The notes under the pieces are model-generated. The model did not search any database and was not told the origin of the DNA. It was given only the letters and a program-made list of their open reading frames with translations. Below are positions 1-10,457 of a stretch of DNA of 64,000 bases, one piece after another. This DNA is from Dillenia suffruticosa (Eukaryota > Streptophyta > Magnoliopsida > Dilleniales > Dilleniaceae): NCBI GenBank assembly GCA_033439265.1, contig JAVTVX010000034.1, forward strand, positions 13,034,501-13,098,500, written 5' to 3'. The translations under genes and the position numbers were made by a program. Positions within the stretch are counted from its first letter, which is position 1. Each line of letters opens with the position of its first letter.

Positions 1-164
1 TAGATGTGAAAAAATATTTCAAGCGGTGTCAATATTAATAATTTTAAATCATTAGGTTCGTTAAACTGTAAATAATTTTCTTAATTCTTATTATTATTAA
101 TTTAAATAAAATTACTAGTAATTTAAACAATTAAAAAATTGCTTGCCTACGCCGTGTTAGGCTG

Positions 165-430
165 CTACAGGCGTTTAACCCTGCTCGCGCGGGTGCCCAC
201 GTAGGCAGGCGCTACGCGCATGCGAGCGCCCGTGTGGGCGCCTGCCCTTGCTCGCGCTGGCGCCCGCAAAGGCGGGCACTGCGCGCTGGCAGGCGCGCAT
301 GCGAGCGCCTGCCCTTGCTCGCGTTGGAGCCCGCGTAGGCGGGCGCTGCGCGCAGGCAGGTGCACATGCGAGCACCCGCACTGGCGCCTGCCCATGCTCG
401 AGCGGGCGCCCGCGTGGGCAGGCACCCCGC
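165..430. repeat. GC-rich degenerate repeat island
   Basis: A sharply bounded GC-rich block in otherwise AT-rich DNA. Words such as GCGCCTGCCCTTGCTCGCG, GGCGGGC and GCATGCGAGC recur two to four times at irregular spacing. Open frames cross it on both strands, but they are Ala/Arg/Gly-rich products of base composition and not plausible genes. Its borders with AT-rich sequence are abrupt, so it is probably part of a mobile element. The element type is not determined. Confidence 0.6.
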
Positions 431-460
431 GCAGCTTCCTTTTATTTATGCAAAAAAGGG

Positions 461-545
461 TAAAGTGTTGCAAGCACCCGGATTCGAACCTATCACTAGA
501 AGTGAGCTGAATATTTGGGGTGTTAACCGTTAATCCACAACTTTC
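461..545 (-). other. tRNA-like relic (possible SINE head)
   Basis: On the minus strand there is a perfect Pol III B-box core, GGTTCGAATCC (plus positions 480-490), preceded at about the right distance by an A-box-like segment, GTGGATTAACGG. The outermost 7 bases can pair with G-T wobbles like an acceptor stem, but the T stem is badly mismatched. It is therefore not a functional tRNA gene. It may be the head of a tRNA-derived SINE or a tRNA pseudogene. I saw no poly(A) tail or target-site duplication. Confidence 0.35.
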
Positions 546-880
546 TTGTGTAAGTTTTTCTTTTTTTTTTATTTCTTTTTTTCTTCCTACCAATCTCAAT
601 CTCACTTTTTTTTTGCCTCCCTATTTCACTCTCACTTTTTTTTCCCTATCTCACTCTCACCTCTATTTTTTTTCTTTTTCTGGGAGTTTTTTTTTTCGCT
701 TTATATTCTCTTTGAATTATTTTTTTTCCGATTTTAACATATTCAAAACCAATGATATTTAAATTGAATATTATGAATGAATTATAATTTATTAATTTTA
801 TATATTTTGAAGGGGAAATATTTGTGATTAAATATATATATATTTTTAAATTATTAATATATTATAATTTAAATTTCATA
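546..880. repeat. T-rich/AT-rich direct repeat, copy 1
   Basis: A pyrimidine-rich stretch with repeated TCTCACT(T)n words is followed by an AT-rich tract containing TTGTGATTAAATATATA and AAATTATTAATATATTATAA. The same order of words recurs at about 2095-2320, so the two are diverged direct copies about 1.5 kb apart. No coding potential is seen; the Phe/Ser-rich open frames come from poly-T. Confidence 0.5.
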
Positions 881-1435
881 CTTATTAGAAAAACAAAAAA
901 TTAGAAAAAAAAAACAAAAACAATAAAATTAAATGAAATAGAATAATGGATGATATAAAAATTAATTGTTATAAAAAATTTAAAATATATTGTTAAAAAT
1001 TAAAATATAGAAAATTTTGAAAAATTGATAATATTTTTATAATTTATAAAATCTCAATACTATATAAAATCTAGGGAAATAGTGTTATATAGTTTTTTAA
1101 AATTTCATAAAATAAAAATAAAAGTTAATATATGTAATTTTGTACTATTTAGAAAAATTTTAAAAATGAAAGTAAATATAATATTTATAAATAAATGATG
1201 TTTTTCGATTTTTAATTTTCAAATTATTAAATCATAAAACTTTTCAAAAATTCTTTATACATTTTAAAATTTAAAAAAATGTATATAAGTTAATATTAAA
1301 TTAGTATAAATAATTAAAATATTTAATAAAATTATTTAATGTATATAAGTAATGTATGTTAATAAATATTAAATAAATGTATGTTAATAAAAAAAAGAAA
1401 TAAATATAATGATAGTAGATTAAATAACGATTATA
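881..1435. other. AT-rich DNA without gene
   Basis: Very AT-rich sequence with no open frame of note and no recognisable repeat unit or RNA motif. It lies between the T-rich direct repeat and the tandem array. I see nothing further in it. Confidence 0.5.
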
Positions 1436-1880
1436 TATCACAAATTTACTACTATATAAAGTTATTTATCCACTTACCATCTACTTAATATCTACTTACC
1501 ACGACTATATATTCCAAACTTATCACTAACTTATCACTAATTTACCACTATATAAACTTAATTACCCAATTACCATCTACTTATCACTAATTTACAACTA
1601 ACTTACCACTATATAAACTTACTTATCCACTTACCATCTATTTATAATTTACTTACTATCTATTTACCACGACTATATATTACAAACTTATCACTATATA
1701 AACTTACTTATCCACTAACCATTTACTTACCACTAACTTACTACTATATAAACTTACTTATTCACTTATCATCTACTTACCACGACTATATATCACAAAC
1801 TTATCATAAATTTACCACTATATAAACTTATTTACCCACTTACCATCTACTTACCACCTACGTACCTACTACTTCTACTT
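1436..1880. repeat. Irregular tandem array (TATAAACTTA / CTTACCATCTACTTA)
   Basis: At least five copies of the word CACTATATAAACTTA or close variants occur, at about 1545, 1605, 1692, 1742 and 1816. Three copies of CCACGACTATATAT occur at about 1500, 1668 and 1780. CTTACCATCTACTTA variants fill the spaces between. Spacing ranges from about 50 to 90 bp, so this is a higher-order or scrambled minisatellite. It lies directly upstream of a CACTA-like terminus and may be the subterminal repeat region of that element. Confidence 0.6.
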
Positions 1881-1894
1881 ATCATTATCACAAT

Positions 1895-2090
1895 TGAATA
1901 TTGTTTTACAGACGGTTGTGATAGCTTTACCTACAGTTGATAAATTTTTCTTCACGAACATTTTAATCAGTTGATAAAAACCTATATTTTCCGACGGTTT
2001 TATCATAGTGCGTCTTTATAAACCATAAAAACAGTCACTAAAAGTTACCGTCATTAAAAATTATTGTCAGTACAACGCTTTAATTTTGTA
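1895..2090. mobile_element. CACTA-like right terminus 1
   Basis: The segment ends in TTTTGTAGTG at about 2081-2090, the reverse complement of CACTACAAAA, a typical En/Spm (CACTA) terminus. Just inside it are repeated GACGGT/ACCGTC words in both orientations (for example CCGTCATTAAAAATTATTG), as expected for CACTA subterminal repeats. No transposase gene and no matching left end were found, so this is at most a remnant or a non-autonomous element. Confidence 0.45.
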
Positions 2091-2094
2091 GTGG

Positions 2095-2320
2095 TGATAA
2101 TATTTTTTTTCTTTTTTCCTCCTTATTTTTTTTGCTATTCTCACTTTTTTTTCCTTCCTCTTACTCTCATCTCTATTTTTGAGTTTTTTTTCCTTTCTAT
2201 TTTCATTATTGAAATTTATTATATATTCAAACGAATAAAAATATTTTGTGATTAAATATATAGATTTTTTAAATTATTAATATATTATAATTTATTGATA
2301 ATTATAATTTTATATTATTA
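2095..2320. repeat. T-rich/AT-rich direct repeat, copy 2
   Basis: This is a second, diverged copy of the pyrimidine-rich plus AT-rich segment at 546-880, with the same order of words: TCTCAC(T)n, CTCTATTTTT, TTGTGATTAAATATATA, AAATTATTAATATATTATAA. It starts directly after the first CACTA-like terminus. That suggests that 1-2090 and 2091-3539 are two related element copies in tandem. Confidence 0.5.
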
Positions 2321-2744
2321 AGATGCCGTAATCCATTTTTAAACTATGGATTAAAAAAATAAAATAAAAATAAACAAGAATAATAAAATAATAAAATAAA
2401 AGAAAAAAGAAGAAAACAAAATATAATATTAATATAGTTTTAATTAATGTATTATTTTATTTTAAATTAGTATTTTATTATTTTTTATTTTATTAAAAAT
2501 TATCATATTTATTATTTTTAATTAATATTATTTTAGGTTGGTGGTTTAAATAAAAAAAGTTATTATATTTGTTATTTTAAATTGTTATTATATATTATTT
2601 TATTATTATTAGAAAAATACGAAGAAAAGATAATAAATAAAGAAAGTTATTATATTTATTATTTTAAATTGTTATTATATATTATTTTATTATTATTTGA
2701 AAAATGTGAAGGAAAGATAATAAGTTAAAAAAAAAAATTTATAT
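2321..2744. other. AT-rich DNA with a short internal duplication
   Basis: AT-rich sequence with no coding frame. A segment of about 75 bp built around ATTTATTATTTTAAATTGTTATTATATATT occurs twice close together (about 2560-2625 and 2645-2720), each followed by a GAAGGAAAGATAATAA-like word. The 20-base limit is kept in mind here: the shared core is TTTTAAATTGTTATTATATA. Confidence 0.4.
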
Positions 2745-3088
2745 CACATACTAACATTTGGTTTGGTGGTTTATGGTTTATAGGTTTATGCTTATGCGTG
2801 TGCGTGCAGGTGTGTAGGAGTTCGAACTACGGTGGAGGCAAAGCGGCATTTTTCAGCAATTAAGTGAGGAGGGCTGATGTTGGAGCGGGCACGCTTGCAG
2901 ACGGGGGTGCTGGCTTGGGCAGGTGGGCAACTTGCATGCTAGTGCTGGCTCGGGTAGGTGGGGTTCGACCGAGCACGTGGCATCCAGGCTAGTGCTGGCT
3001 TAGGTGGGCGGGGCCATCCAGGCACGTGCTAGCTCGGGTGGGCAAGGGCCCGTCCAGGCATGTGCACTCCCTGAACATTCTGACGAAT
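2745..3088. repeat. GC-rich island with GGCTCGGGT/GCTAGTGCTGGCT repeats
   Basis: A GC-rich stretch containing recurrent GCTAGTGCTGGCT, GCTCGGGTGGGC and CATCCAGGC words, at irregular spacing of roughly 50-60 bp. It begins with GGAGTTCGAACTACGG, which resembles a Pol III B box, but I see no convincing A box. It joins the CACTA-like subterminal array without a clear border and probably belongs to the same element. No gene is supported. Confidence 0.45.
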
Positions 3089-3539
3089 TTGGAATTAGCG
3101 ACGGATTCCAAATCCGTCGCTCATTCAGCAACGGATTTTTTTATTTGTCGATAAATTAGGGACGAATAATTTTTCGACGCTAAATTAGCGACGGATTTTA
3201 GCGACAAAAATTATTTGTCGCTAAATTTAGCAACGAAACTAAATTTAGCGACAAATTTTAGATTTTCGTCGTTAAATTTAGCAACGGATTTTTTTATGTC
3301 GCTAATTTAGCGACGGATAATTTTTCGTCGCTAAATTTTGTGATGAATTTTAGCAACGAAAAATTATTTGTCGTTAAATTTAGCGACAGATTTCAGATTT
3401 TCGTCGCTAAATTTTTGCAATGCGTTATTAGCGATGAAAAATTTTTTGTCGCTAAATCCGTCACAAATGTTTTTAGCGACGAATTTTTTTTAAATTTTCA
3501 TCGCTAAATTTGTGGTTAAAAGTTTGTTTTCTTGTAGTG
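3089..3539. mobile_element. CACTA-like subterminal array and right terminus 2
   Basis: More than fifteen copies of a 10-13 bp motif related to TTTAGCGACGAAAA occur in both orientations, so neighbouring copies can form hairpins. The block ends in TTTTCTTGTAGTG at 3527-3539, the reverse complement of CACTACAAGAAAA, a common plant CACTA terminus. The next base begins recognisable copia gag sequence, so the terminus abuts Copia-1. Short inverted subterminal motifs near a CACTA end are the expected binding sites for the element's own TNPA-like protein. That is family knowledge, and no such gene is visible here. The left end was not found. Confidence 0.65.
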
Positions 3540-3559
3540 CGAGCCATATTCTCGGGACA

Positions 3560-4210
3560 GAACTAAAAAAGGGAGATCCAATGTTTATTGCATGGGATGA
3601 AGCTGATTCAATGATTATGTTGTGACTATGGAACTCGATAGATCTAACCATAAGGATATTTGCATGTTCTTGACAATTGTAAAGGAAATTTGAGACTTTT
3701 TTTGCCGAACTTATTCGAAAGCTCTTGATATAGCCCAAGTGTATGAAATCAAGGTGAAAACAGGTATCACTAAGCAACGAGGCAAAACAATGACAGCATA
3801 TGCCAACCAACTGATGAACTTGTGGCACAAACTTGATCATTACCAAGCATTTGGGATGAAATGTCCAGATGATGTTGCTATTTTGAAGAATTTGTTGAGA
3901 AAGATCAGGTGTATGATTTTCTGGCTAGACCCAACTCTGAATTTGATCATGTTAGAGTACAGATTTTTAAAGTAAGGAGGAAACACCCTCATTGAAGGAG
4001 ACAATCTCCCTAATTCAAGAAGAAGAAAGCCAAAGGGATATAATACTTGAACCAAAAACTCTAGAAGGATTAGCTTGATGTCAAAAACCGAATAGCTTCA
4101 GATACGAGAAAAAAAAAAGTTGGATCTGTCAAGTTGTCAAGTTCCCTGAGGAGAGACACCCTTGAAGGTTAGTAGAGAGATATCAAAAATAATTTATGAT
4201 GCACCTAATG
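3560..4210 (+). pseudogene. Copia-1 gag remnant
   Basis: Translated pieces match copia Gag: a WLWNSI-like stretch (as LWNSID) and a QLMNLWHKLDHYQ segment followed by FDQVR-like sequence (here NLIMLEYRFLK) after a short frame shift. In copia elements this region encodes the nucleocapsid precursor that packages element RNA. The longest open stretch, 3739-3975, covers only 78 codons. The start is missing because the CACTA-like terminus at 3539 interrupts it. I did not find an intact CCHC zinc knuckle. Confidence 0.65.
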
Positions 4211-4494
4211 CAAAAATCGAGGCACACCAAGAAATAGCCAGATGTTAAATGGAAAACCGCGAAATAGAGAATAGGGAAACCGAGTAGAACAACAGAAATC
4301 ACATAGAAGACAATAGAGATCTTAGGTTCATTTAACTGAGTAAACCAACCAAAAGGAAGGGTAAGAGAAAAGGGGACTTAACACTAAGGAGAATGAGAGA
4401 CTTAGAGACCGATTAGGATCTCTGGAGAAGAACTTACATGTTCATTAGCACTTTCAAGTAAGACTTTGTTTTTCTTTGTTTTACGTATCTCAGA

Positions 4495-5750
4495 TAAGTG
4501 TTTTACCATTGGATGGTTGACTCAGGAGCCATCGATTACATAATCCACATCTTACAATATTTCAAAACCTACATTCCATACCAATAGGAAAATTATAATA
4601 GCAAATGATTCTCTATTTACATTTGCAAAATTATGAGACATTTATGTGACACCTTCTCTGATCCTTAGAGATGTCCTCCATGTGCCAAAACTATTAGCAA
4701 ATTTTGTTTCAATTCAAAAGCTTATAGAAGTTCTGAAATATTGTACAATATTTTATCTTTCATGTATTTTTTAGGACTAGGGCTCAAGAAGGAAGATTGG
4801 ACTTGTTAAGAAAAGAAATGGACTCTATTTTCTTGAAGCACCAAGTCCCTCAGAGAGAGTTAAAAGTCCTTGTCATTTCTTAGTTCTTCCAATAAAGATG
4901 TTATTTGGCTTTACCACCTTCGTCTTAGTTATCAATCTTTTTGAGTCATAAATACCATGTTTCGTCCTTTGTTGAAAGGATTTAGTATTTTCATTGTGAC
5001 ATTTGTGAACTTGCAAAATACACTCAAATACAATTTTCTATTAGTAATAAAAGAAGTAACATCCGTTTGATTTGATTCACAATGATACTTCGAGGTCATC
5101 CACAATTCCAAATATTTAGGAGTTTCGTTGGTTTGTTTCTCTAATTGATAATTGTACTGGAGTTACATGCATATTTCCACTCAAACAAAAATTTGATGTT
5201 AGTGGTGTCATCTCAAACTTTTATTCCATGATTCAAAACCAAATAGGGGTAAAGATAAAAAATTTTAAGTCTGATTATGCAAGAGACTACTTTAATCAAA
5301 TGTTGTCCCGTTACTTCCAAAAATAAGGTATCATCTATAATCATCTTGTAGTAGCATGCCACCACAAAATGGGGCCGTATAGAGAAAACATGGCTATTTA
5401 CTTAACTCTATCTAGGTATTGTTATTTTAAAGGAATGTTCTCAAATTTTATTGGGGAAAAGCTATTTTTGCTGTAACATACATGATAAATAGACTACTTT
5501 CATGAACATTATATTACAAAACTCCCATGGAAGTCTTTGCCAAGTCTTATCCACATTTTATAACGTCAAATGGTCCCACACCTATAGTCTTTGGTTGTAT
5601 TTGTTTTGTTCATTTTCACAACAACATAAAGGAAATTTAGATCTCATAGAAGTGTGTGTTTCTTGGTTATTCATCTACATGGAAAGGATAAAGTGCTATG
5701 ACCCATCCTTTAGGAAATTCTACATATTTACAGATGTCACTCTTACTTAG
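4495..5750 (+). pseudogene. Copia-1 protease and integrase remnants
   Basis: The aspartic protease active-site region reads WMVDSGAIDYI at about 4513, close to the copia consensus with DSGA. Downstream is a pre-integrase zinc region containing CDICELAKYTQ (about 4998). The integrase C-terminal part at 5500-5750 has readable pieces corresponding to the conserved region of the form FGCxCFVH...LDPR...CVFLGYS, here split between frames (CVSWLFIYM, KCYDPSFRKFYIFTDVTL). Many stops interrupt all parts, so neither enzyme can be made. Confidence 0.6.
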
Positions 5751-7127
5751 AATAAACCATACCTCTTAGAGTCTTACTTTTAAGAGGAAATTTCACGCAT
5801 GGATTTTAAAAACCCTGGTGAATCGGTTCCTTTGATTCTCTTGATATTCCTTACTTAGTCCTATCTTTTTCTACTAATAAACAGATTAAGTCAATGCCCA
5901 CCCCAAGGTGTATCTTAGAACATGTATCCACTTTAGAGTTAGTTCTTGAATTTATATCTCACTGTTTGAATTTATGACTCTAATAGTTTTCCTCTGGTGT
6001 GTTCAAGAAAACCAAATATTCCTAATCTAACGGATGTCTAATTTACCAATCAGTACTAAAAATAAAAACTTGGTAAGTTATGATCCCTCATTGCATATAC
6101 ACTTAATTGAAATACAGAAATATAATTTTGATCTTCATATTACTGTTTGAAAAGGTACTTGAAAATGCACAAAGTGATCTTTATTCCTTTTGTCATATCT
6201 CCTATTAGAATAAACCATACTTTTTAGAGTCTTACTCTTAGATGGAGATTTCAGGCATTAATGATAAAAACCTTGCTAATCTTGGTTCCTTTATTCTTTT
6301 GATATTCCTTACTCAATCCTATCTTCTTTTGCGAATAAACACATCGAGTCAATGTTACTTCAACATCTGTCTCAGAATATGTATCCACTCTAGAGTCAGT
6401 TCTTGAATCCATGTCCCATAACTATTCAAATTTATGACTGTAATAGGTTTTCTAAGGTGTGTTTGAGAAATCCAACTTTTCTTAACCTAACAAAAGTTTA
6501 AGATACCAATCCAAACTCTGAACACAAAAATATGGTAAGTTATGATCACTTCTTAAATATACACTTTATTGAAATATAGAAAAATGATTTTGATCTTTCT
6601 ATTGTTGTTTGAAAAGTTACTTGAGAATGCACAAAGCGACCTTTATACCTTTTGTCATACTTCCTGTTAGAGTAAACCATATTTCTTAAAAGTCTTACCT
6701 TTAGGTGGAGATTTCACGTATAGATGATAGAAACCTTGGTGATCTTGGTTCCTTTGGTTCTCTTGATATTCCATACTCAATCTTATCTTCTTCTACTAGT
6801 AAATAGATTAAGTCAATGTGTACTTTAATATCCATCTCAAAATATGTATCCACTGTAGAGTCAGTTCTTGAATCTATGTCCCATAGCTATTCGAATTTAT
6901 GACCCTAATAGGTTTCCTCAGGTGTGTTTAAGAAAACTCTTTTTTTCTAACATGAGAAAGTCTAGGATACCAATCCAAACTCTAAAAAAGAAAATATGAT
7001 AAGTTATGATCCCTCCTTAAATATACACTTTATTGAAACATAAAAAGATGATTCCAATCTTCTTATTGTTGTTTGAAAAGTTACTCAAGAATGCACAAAG
7101 TGACATTTATATCCTTTGTCGCACTAT
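5748..7127 (+). repeat. Three tandem copies of a ~460-bp copia pol spacer
   Basis: Three diverged head-to-tail copies start at the AATAAACCATAC or AGTAAACCATAT word at about 5750, 6209 and 6671, with periods of about 459 and 462 bp. Each copy begins with the end of integrase (PYLLESYF-like), contains a YSRK-like segment and ends with the decayed basic segment that precedes reverse transcriptase. Copia elements normally have this linker once. Divergence between copies shows that the triplication is not recent. Confidence 0.8.
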
Positions 7128-8660
7128 GTTTCACTTATACGTCTGTCACCACTTCAAAAATTCATTGTAAGCTTAAAAATTGTCTTATCATAAGTCAAAA
7201 ACTAAATAGAGAAATGCCATGATAGAAGAAATGGCTACTATAAAAAAAAAACTTAGGAGATTATTGAGAAGCCCAAGGAAAGAATTTAGTTGGTTGCAAA
7301 TGAGTCTTTACTCTAAAATACAGAGTTAATGGTTCTCTAAAAATGTATAAAAGGAGATTAGTGGCTAAAAGCTATTCCCAAACATATGGAGTTGATTATC
7401 AAGAGACATTTGGTCTGATGGTGAAGATGAATACTGTAAGAACCCTATTATCCTTAGCAACACATTTTAATTGGTGAATTTAACTTTATGATGTGAAGAA
7501 TGCCTTTTTACATGGAAACTTGGTAGAAGAAATTCACATGAGCATCCCACCGGGCTTTGAAGGAAAAGAAACAACTAATAAAAGTATGTAGATTGAGAAA
7601 AGCTCTATATGGGTTTAAGCAATCGTCTAGAGCATGGTAAGATTTGTAAGGGTAATGAAGACAACATGATATAGACAAAGCCAAGGAGATCATAATCTTT
7701 TCATCAAACATTCAGCAATAGAGGGTGTCAATGCTTTTTTTTTAATACATTGATAATATCATTGTCATCAGAAATGATGAGAAGAAATAAGTTGTAAAGT
7801 AATATTTTAGAAAATTTGAGATCAAGGAGTTAGGAAGACTAAAATACCTCCTTGAAATTGAAGTTTCTTATTTGAGATAGAGAACATTCATCTCACAATA
7901 GAAGTATGTGATGGATCTCTTAAAAGAAAATAAATGATAGATAGTAAATTGGTAGCTACACCAATTAAGCCAAATTAGAAACTTTGGGAGGCAAAAAAAA
8001 AAAAATTGTTGATAAAGAGATGTTTCGGAGATTACTTGAAAAACTTATCTATCTTGTTCATACTTGACCGGACATAACATATTCAATAGATATGATTACT
8101 CAGTTCATGCACAATCTAAGGGAATTGCATCTACAAGCTGTTTATAAGTGTTTCACTACTTAAAAGATTGTTTGAGAAAAGGTGCTCCAAAAGAAACAAT
8201 GACCTTACGTTAAAACCTTATATGGTTACAAATTATGTAGGATCTATAATGGATAGGAGCTCAACATTTGGCTATTGAACATTTTTTTGTGGCAATTTGG
8301 GAGAAGCAAAAAGTAGAACGTGGTGGTATGGTCTAGTGCTAGAATCAAGGTTTAAGACATTGCCCAAGAATTGTATAAATTGTTGTGGCTCAACATCATT
8401 CTAGATGATTTGAGAATCAAGTGGGAAGGACCTATGAAACTATACTATAAAAATAAATAAACAATTAACATTGCTCATAACCTCATACAGCGTGATAGGA
8501 CAAGGCACATAGATATTGACAAACACTTCATCAAGAAAAAACTAAAAGAAAAGTTAGTCTGCATGTCTTGTGTTCCTTCATGAATTCAATTAGTAAATGT
8601 TTTAATCAAGGGATTAAATAGCACAGCTTTTCATGAGATTATTTCCAAACTGAGAATGGA
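7128..8660 (+). pseudogene. Copia-1 reverse transcriptase and RNase H remnants
   Basis: Readable fragments match copia pol: a MNTVRTLLSLATHFNW segment (about 7428), [18 protein letters not shown] (about 7487) and PPGFEG (about 7548). These are the conserved block around the first catalytic Asp. The YxDD motif is decayed: the expected position reads FFNTLIIS. The RNase H end is recognisable as DRSSTFGY (about 8252), then a late segment that normally ends Copia pol. Numerous stops and frameshifts are present. Confidence 0.7.
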
Positions 8661-8689
8661 AAACATCTATTCTCGAACTTGATAGGGAG

Positions 8690-8939
8690 TGTTGGATTGC
8701 TGAGTTATCATAGGAAACTTATTAATAATTGGCTATTTAACATGTATAGGATTAGTTAGAAAAGTTTTATTTTTGGGCTTCTTGTATTCTGGGATTAACA
8801 GTTTTTTATAGATTCATGTTTTATATGATTTAATTAGATAGTTTACTATTTTGGTAATTCAGAATAGTCTATATATTGTCATATACAATTTCATTCATTT
8901 AATGAGAAATATAGAGAATTTCATATATGTCTTATATCA
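8690..8939 (+). repeat. Copia-1 3' LTR
   Basis: This begins TGTTGGATTGC immediately after a purine tract (GATAGGGAG) that follows the end of pol, and ends TTATATCA, giving TG...CA borders and about 250 bp. It contains CTATATATTGTC near its 3' half, a plausible LTR TATA region. No 5' partner is visible in the window, so the boundaries rest on the pol end, the polypurine tract and the TG/CA rule. Confidence 0.6.
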
Positions 8940-9430
8940 ACTTATATATTTTAGATTTTCGTTTTGGATCAATTTAAGAAACATGCAAATAGTTAGCGGT
9001 ATATGACTGTTGAATCAAATACTGGAAAGATAAGATATCATATCTTTTTTTTTTAAGAATATGATATTCGAATAGTTCAAAAAACTTATCATATACTAAA
9101 TTATATTTTATGAATAGGTGCTTTGCTTAATCAATTATGATTACGCAAATCATAATTGATTCTCAATTATGATTGACATTATAATCACAGTTGATTATAA
9201 AATAAAACAAAAACATGTGACAAACTATAGGTGAAGAGAGTTCAAACATAATTGAAAATAAATTTTTAAAAATTTTTCTTTTGGCAAGGTTCATATTTTG
9301 TAGATGCTTAATGAGTTTGTCACTAAAGATGAGAAGATTTGGAGGCATAAACTCTTTTACGAAGAAACAAACATTAGCACTTAATCTAACTTTTTGATTA
9401 TACCCTTTAATATTTGCTGGAAACATTACG
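8940..9430. other. AT-rich spacer with a perfect 12-bp hairpin
   Basis: No gene is supported. At 9131-9159 TCAATTATGATT and AATCATAATTGA form a perfect 12-bp inverted repeat around a 5-base loop, and a further TCAATTATGATTGA copy follows at once. This may be a MITE remnant. The minus-strand open frame over 9163-9426 has no recognisable domain. Confidence 0.4.
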
Positions 9431-10457
9431 ACTAATTTTCTTGCCTAGTCTATATTCCTAAAATATTAGCTGACTATATTGTGTTTTAGGTATTTGTGCG
9501 CAGACTACGCTGTAGTATGTGTCGACTAATATACTTAGTTGGTAATTTTTTTGTATTAGTCGACTATCTTGTTAGAGTCTAAAATATTTTCTAAGTATGT
9601 CTTAGGGTTTTGTCGACTAAATCATGAGACTGTTGACTACTTTTGTTCTACGGAGGCCTTTAGTCAACTGGACTCAAAGGTTGGTCGACTATGTTACTGT
9701 TTTCTTGGACTTAGTTAGCTGATGCAATAATTTAGTTGATTAGATTGAAAAATCTGTCGACTATAGCAATTTTATGCTATGCATATTTGGACTATGTCGA
9801 CTAACCTGAGCTTCGTGTCGGCTATGCAATAAAGTTGGTCAACTATTCATCCTTAATCTTTTGCTCTATGTCAACTACTCAATAGATCTTGTCAACTATG
9901 TCAATGTTAATGATCCTTAGTTGGCTAACTTAAAGGCTGAGTTAGCTAGCGTAATGATTTAGTTGATTATTACAATGGTTTAGTTGGCTAACAATGGGTT
10001 AGTCGACTATATTTTATATGTATTTAGTTTTTGTTGGCTATTAAGATGACTTAGTTGGCTAAGCTTGGAGATTAATTGCCTATATCAATGTTTCCTTAGA
10101 TTTAGTCGACTATCATATTGTTTCGGTTGGCCAACCTCAAGATTTAGTCAACTATTATATAAACTTAGATGGATAACATATAAACTTAGTTGGTTAGGAA
10201 TGAAACTTAGTTGATTAACACAATTGTGTAGTTGGTTAACTTGTGGTTTAGTTGGCTAGGTTTACAAAATCTGTTGAATATAACTGCACATGTTTGGATT
10301 TTATCAACTATATTTTGACTTCTGTCAACTAAACTTGGACTCTGTTGGTTAGTGCATGTCATTTGTCGACTAATCTATAAAATTAGTTGAAGGCTTATTC
10401 TTTGGTTAACCTATTTTGTCGACTAAGTCAGGACATTTATTGGCAGCTCATATGAAA
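9431..10457. repeat. Cluster of degenerate GTCGACTA motifs
   Basis: About forty copies of an 8-10 bp word with consensus TTAGTCGACTAT occur over 1 kb, spaced roughly 15-40 bp apart. Exact or near-exact GTCGACTA occurs for example at about 9521, 9559, 9612, 9684, 9756, 9797, 10011, 10104, 10364 and 10419. The other copies are mostly GTCAACTA, GTTGACTA, GTTGGCTA or GTTGATTA. The palindromic core GTCGAC and the lack of a fixed period differ from ordinary minisatellites. No coding frame crosses it. Its origin (LTR, untranslated region or subterminal region of an element) is not determined. Confidence 0.7.

Larger units (their letters stand above)
3540..8939 (+). mobile_element. Copia-1, heavily decayed Ty1-copia retrotransposon
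   Basis: The domains follow Ty1-copia order on the plus strand: gag (about 3560-4200), protease (about 4500), integrase (about 4800-5750), reverse transcriptase (about 7200-7990), RNase H (about 8000-8650), purine tract and 3' LTR (8690-8939). Stops and frameshifts occur every few dozen codons. No 5' LTR or primer-binding site is present, because the left end joins a CACTA-like terminus inside gag. The spacer between integrase and reverse transcriptase is triplicated. This is an old, inactive copy. Confidence 0.8.

Noticed and set aside
461-545. Functional tRNA gene on the minus strand
   Set aside because: The B box is perfect, but the T stem does not pair and no cloverleaf with an anticodon arm could be drawn. 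Kept only as a relic.
165-605. Long Ala/Arg/Gly-rich open frames over the GC-rich island
   Set aside because: Open in several frames on both strands because of base composition and repeats; no domain, and amino-acid content follows the repeat words.
9431-10457. CRISPR-like array
   Set aside because: Words are only 8-10 bp, spacing is irregular, copies are degenerate and the genome is eukaryotic.
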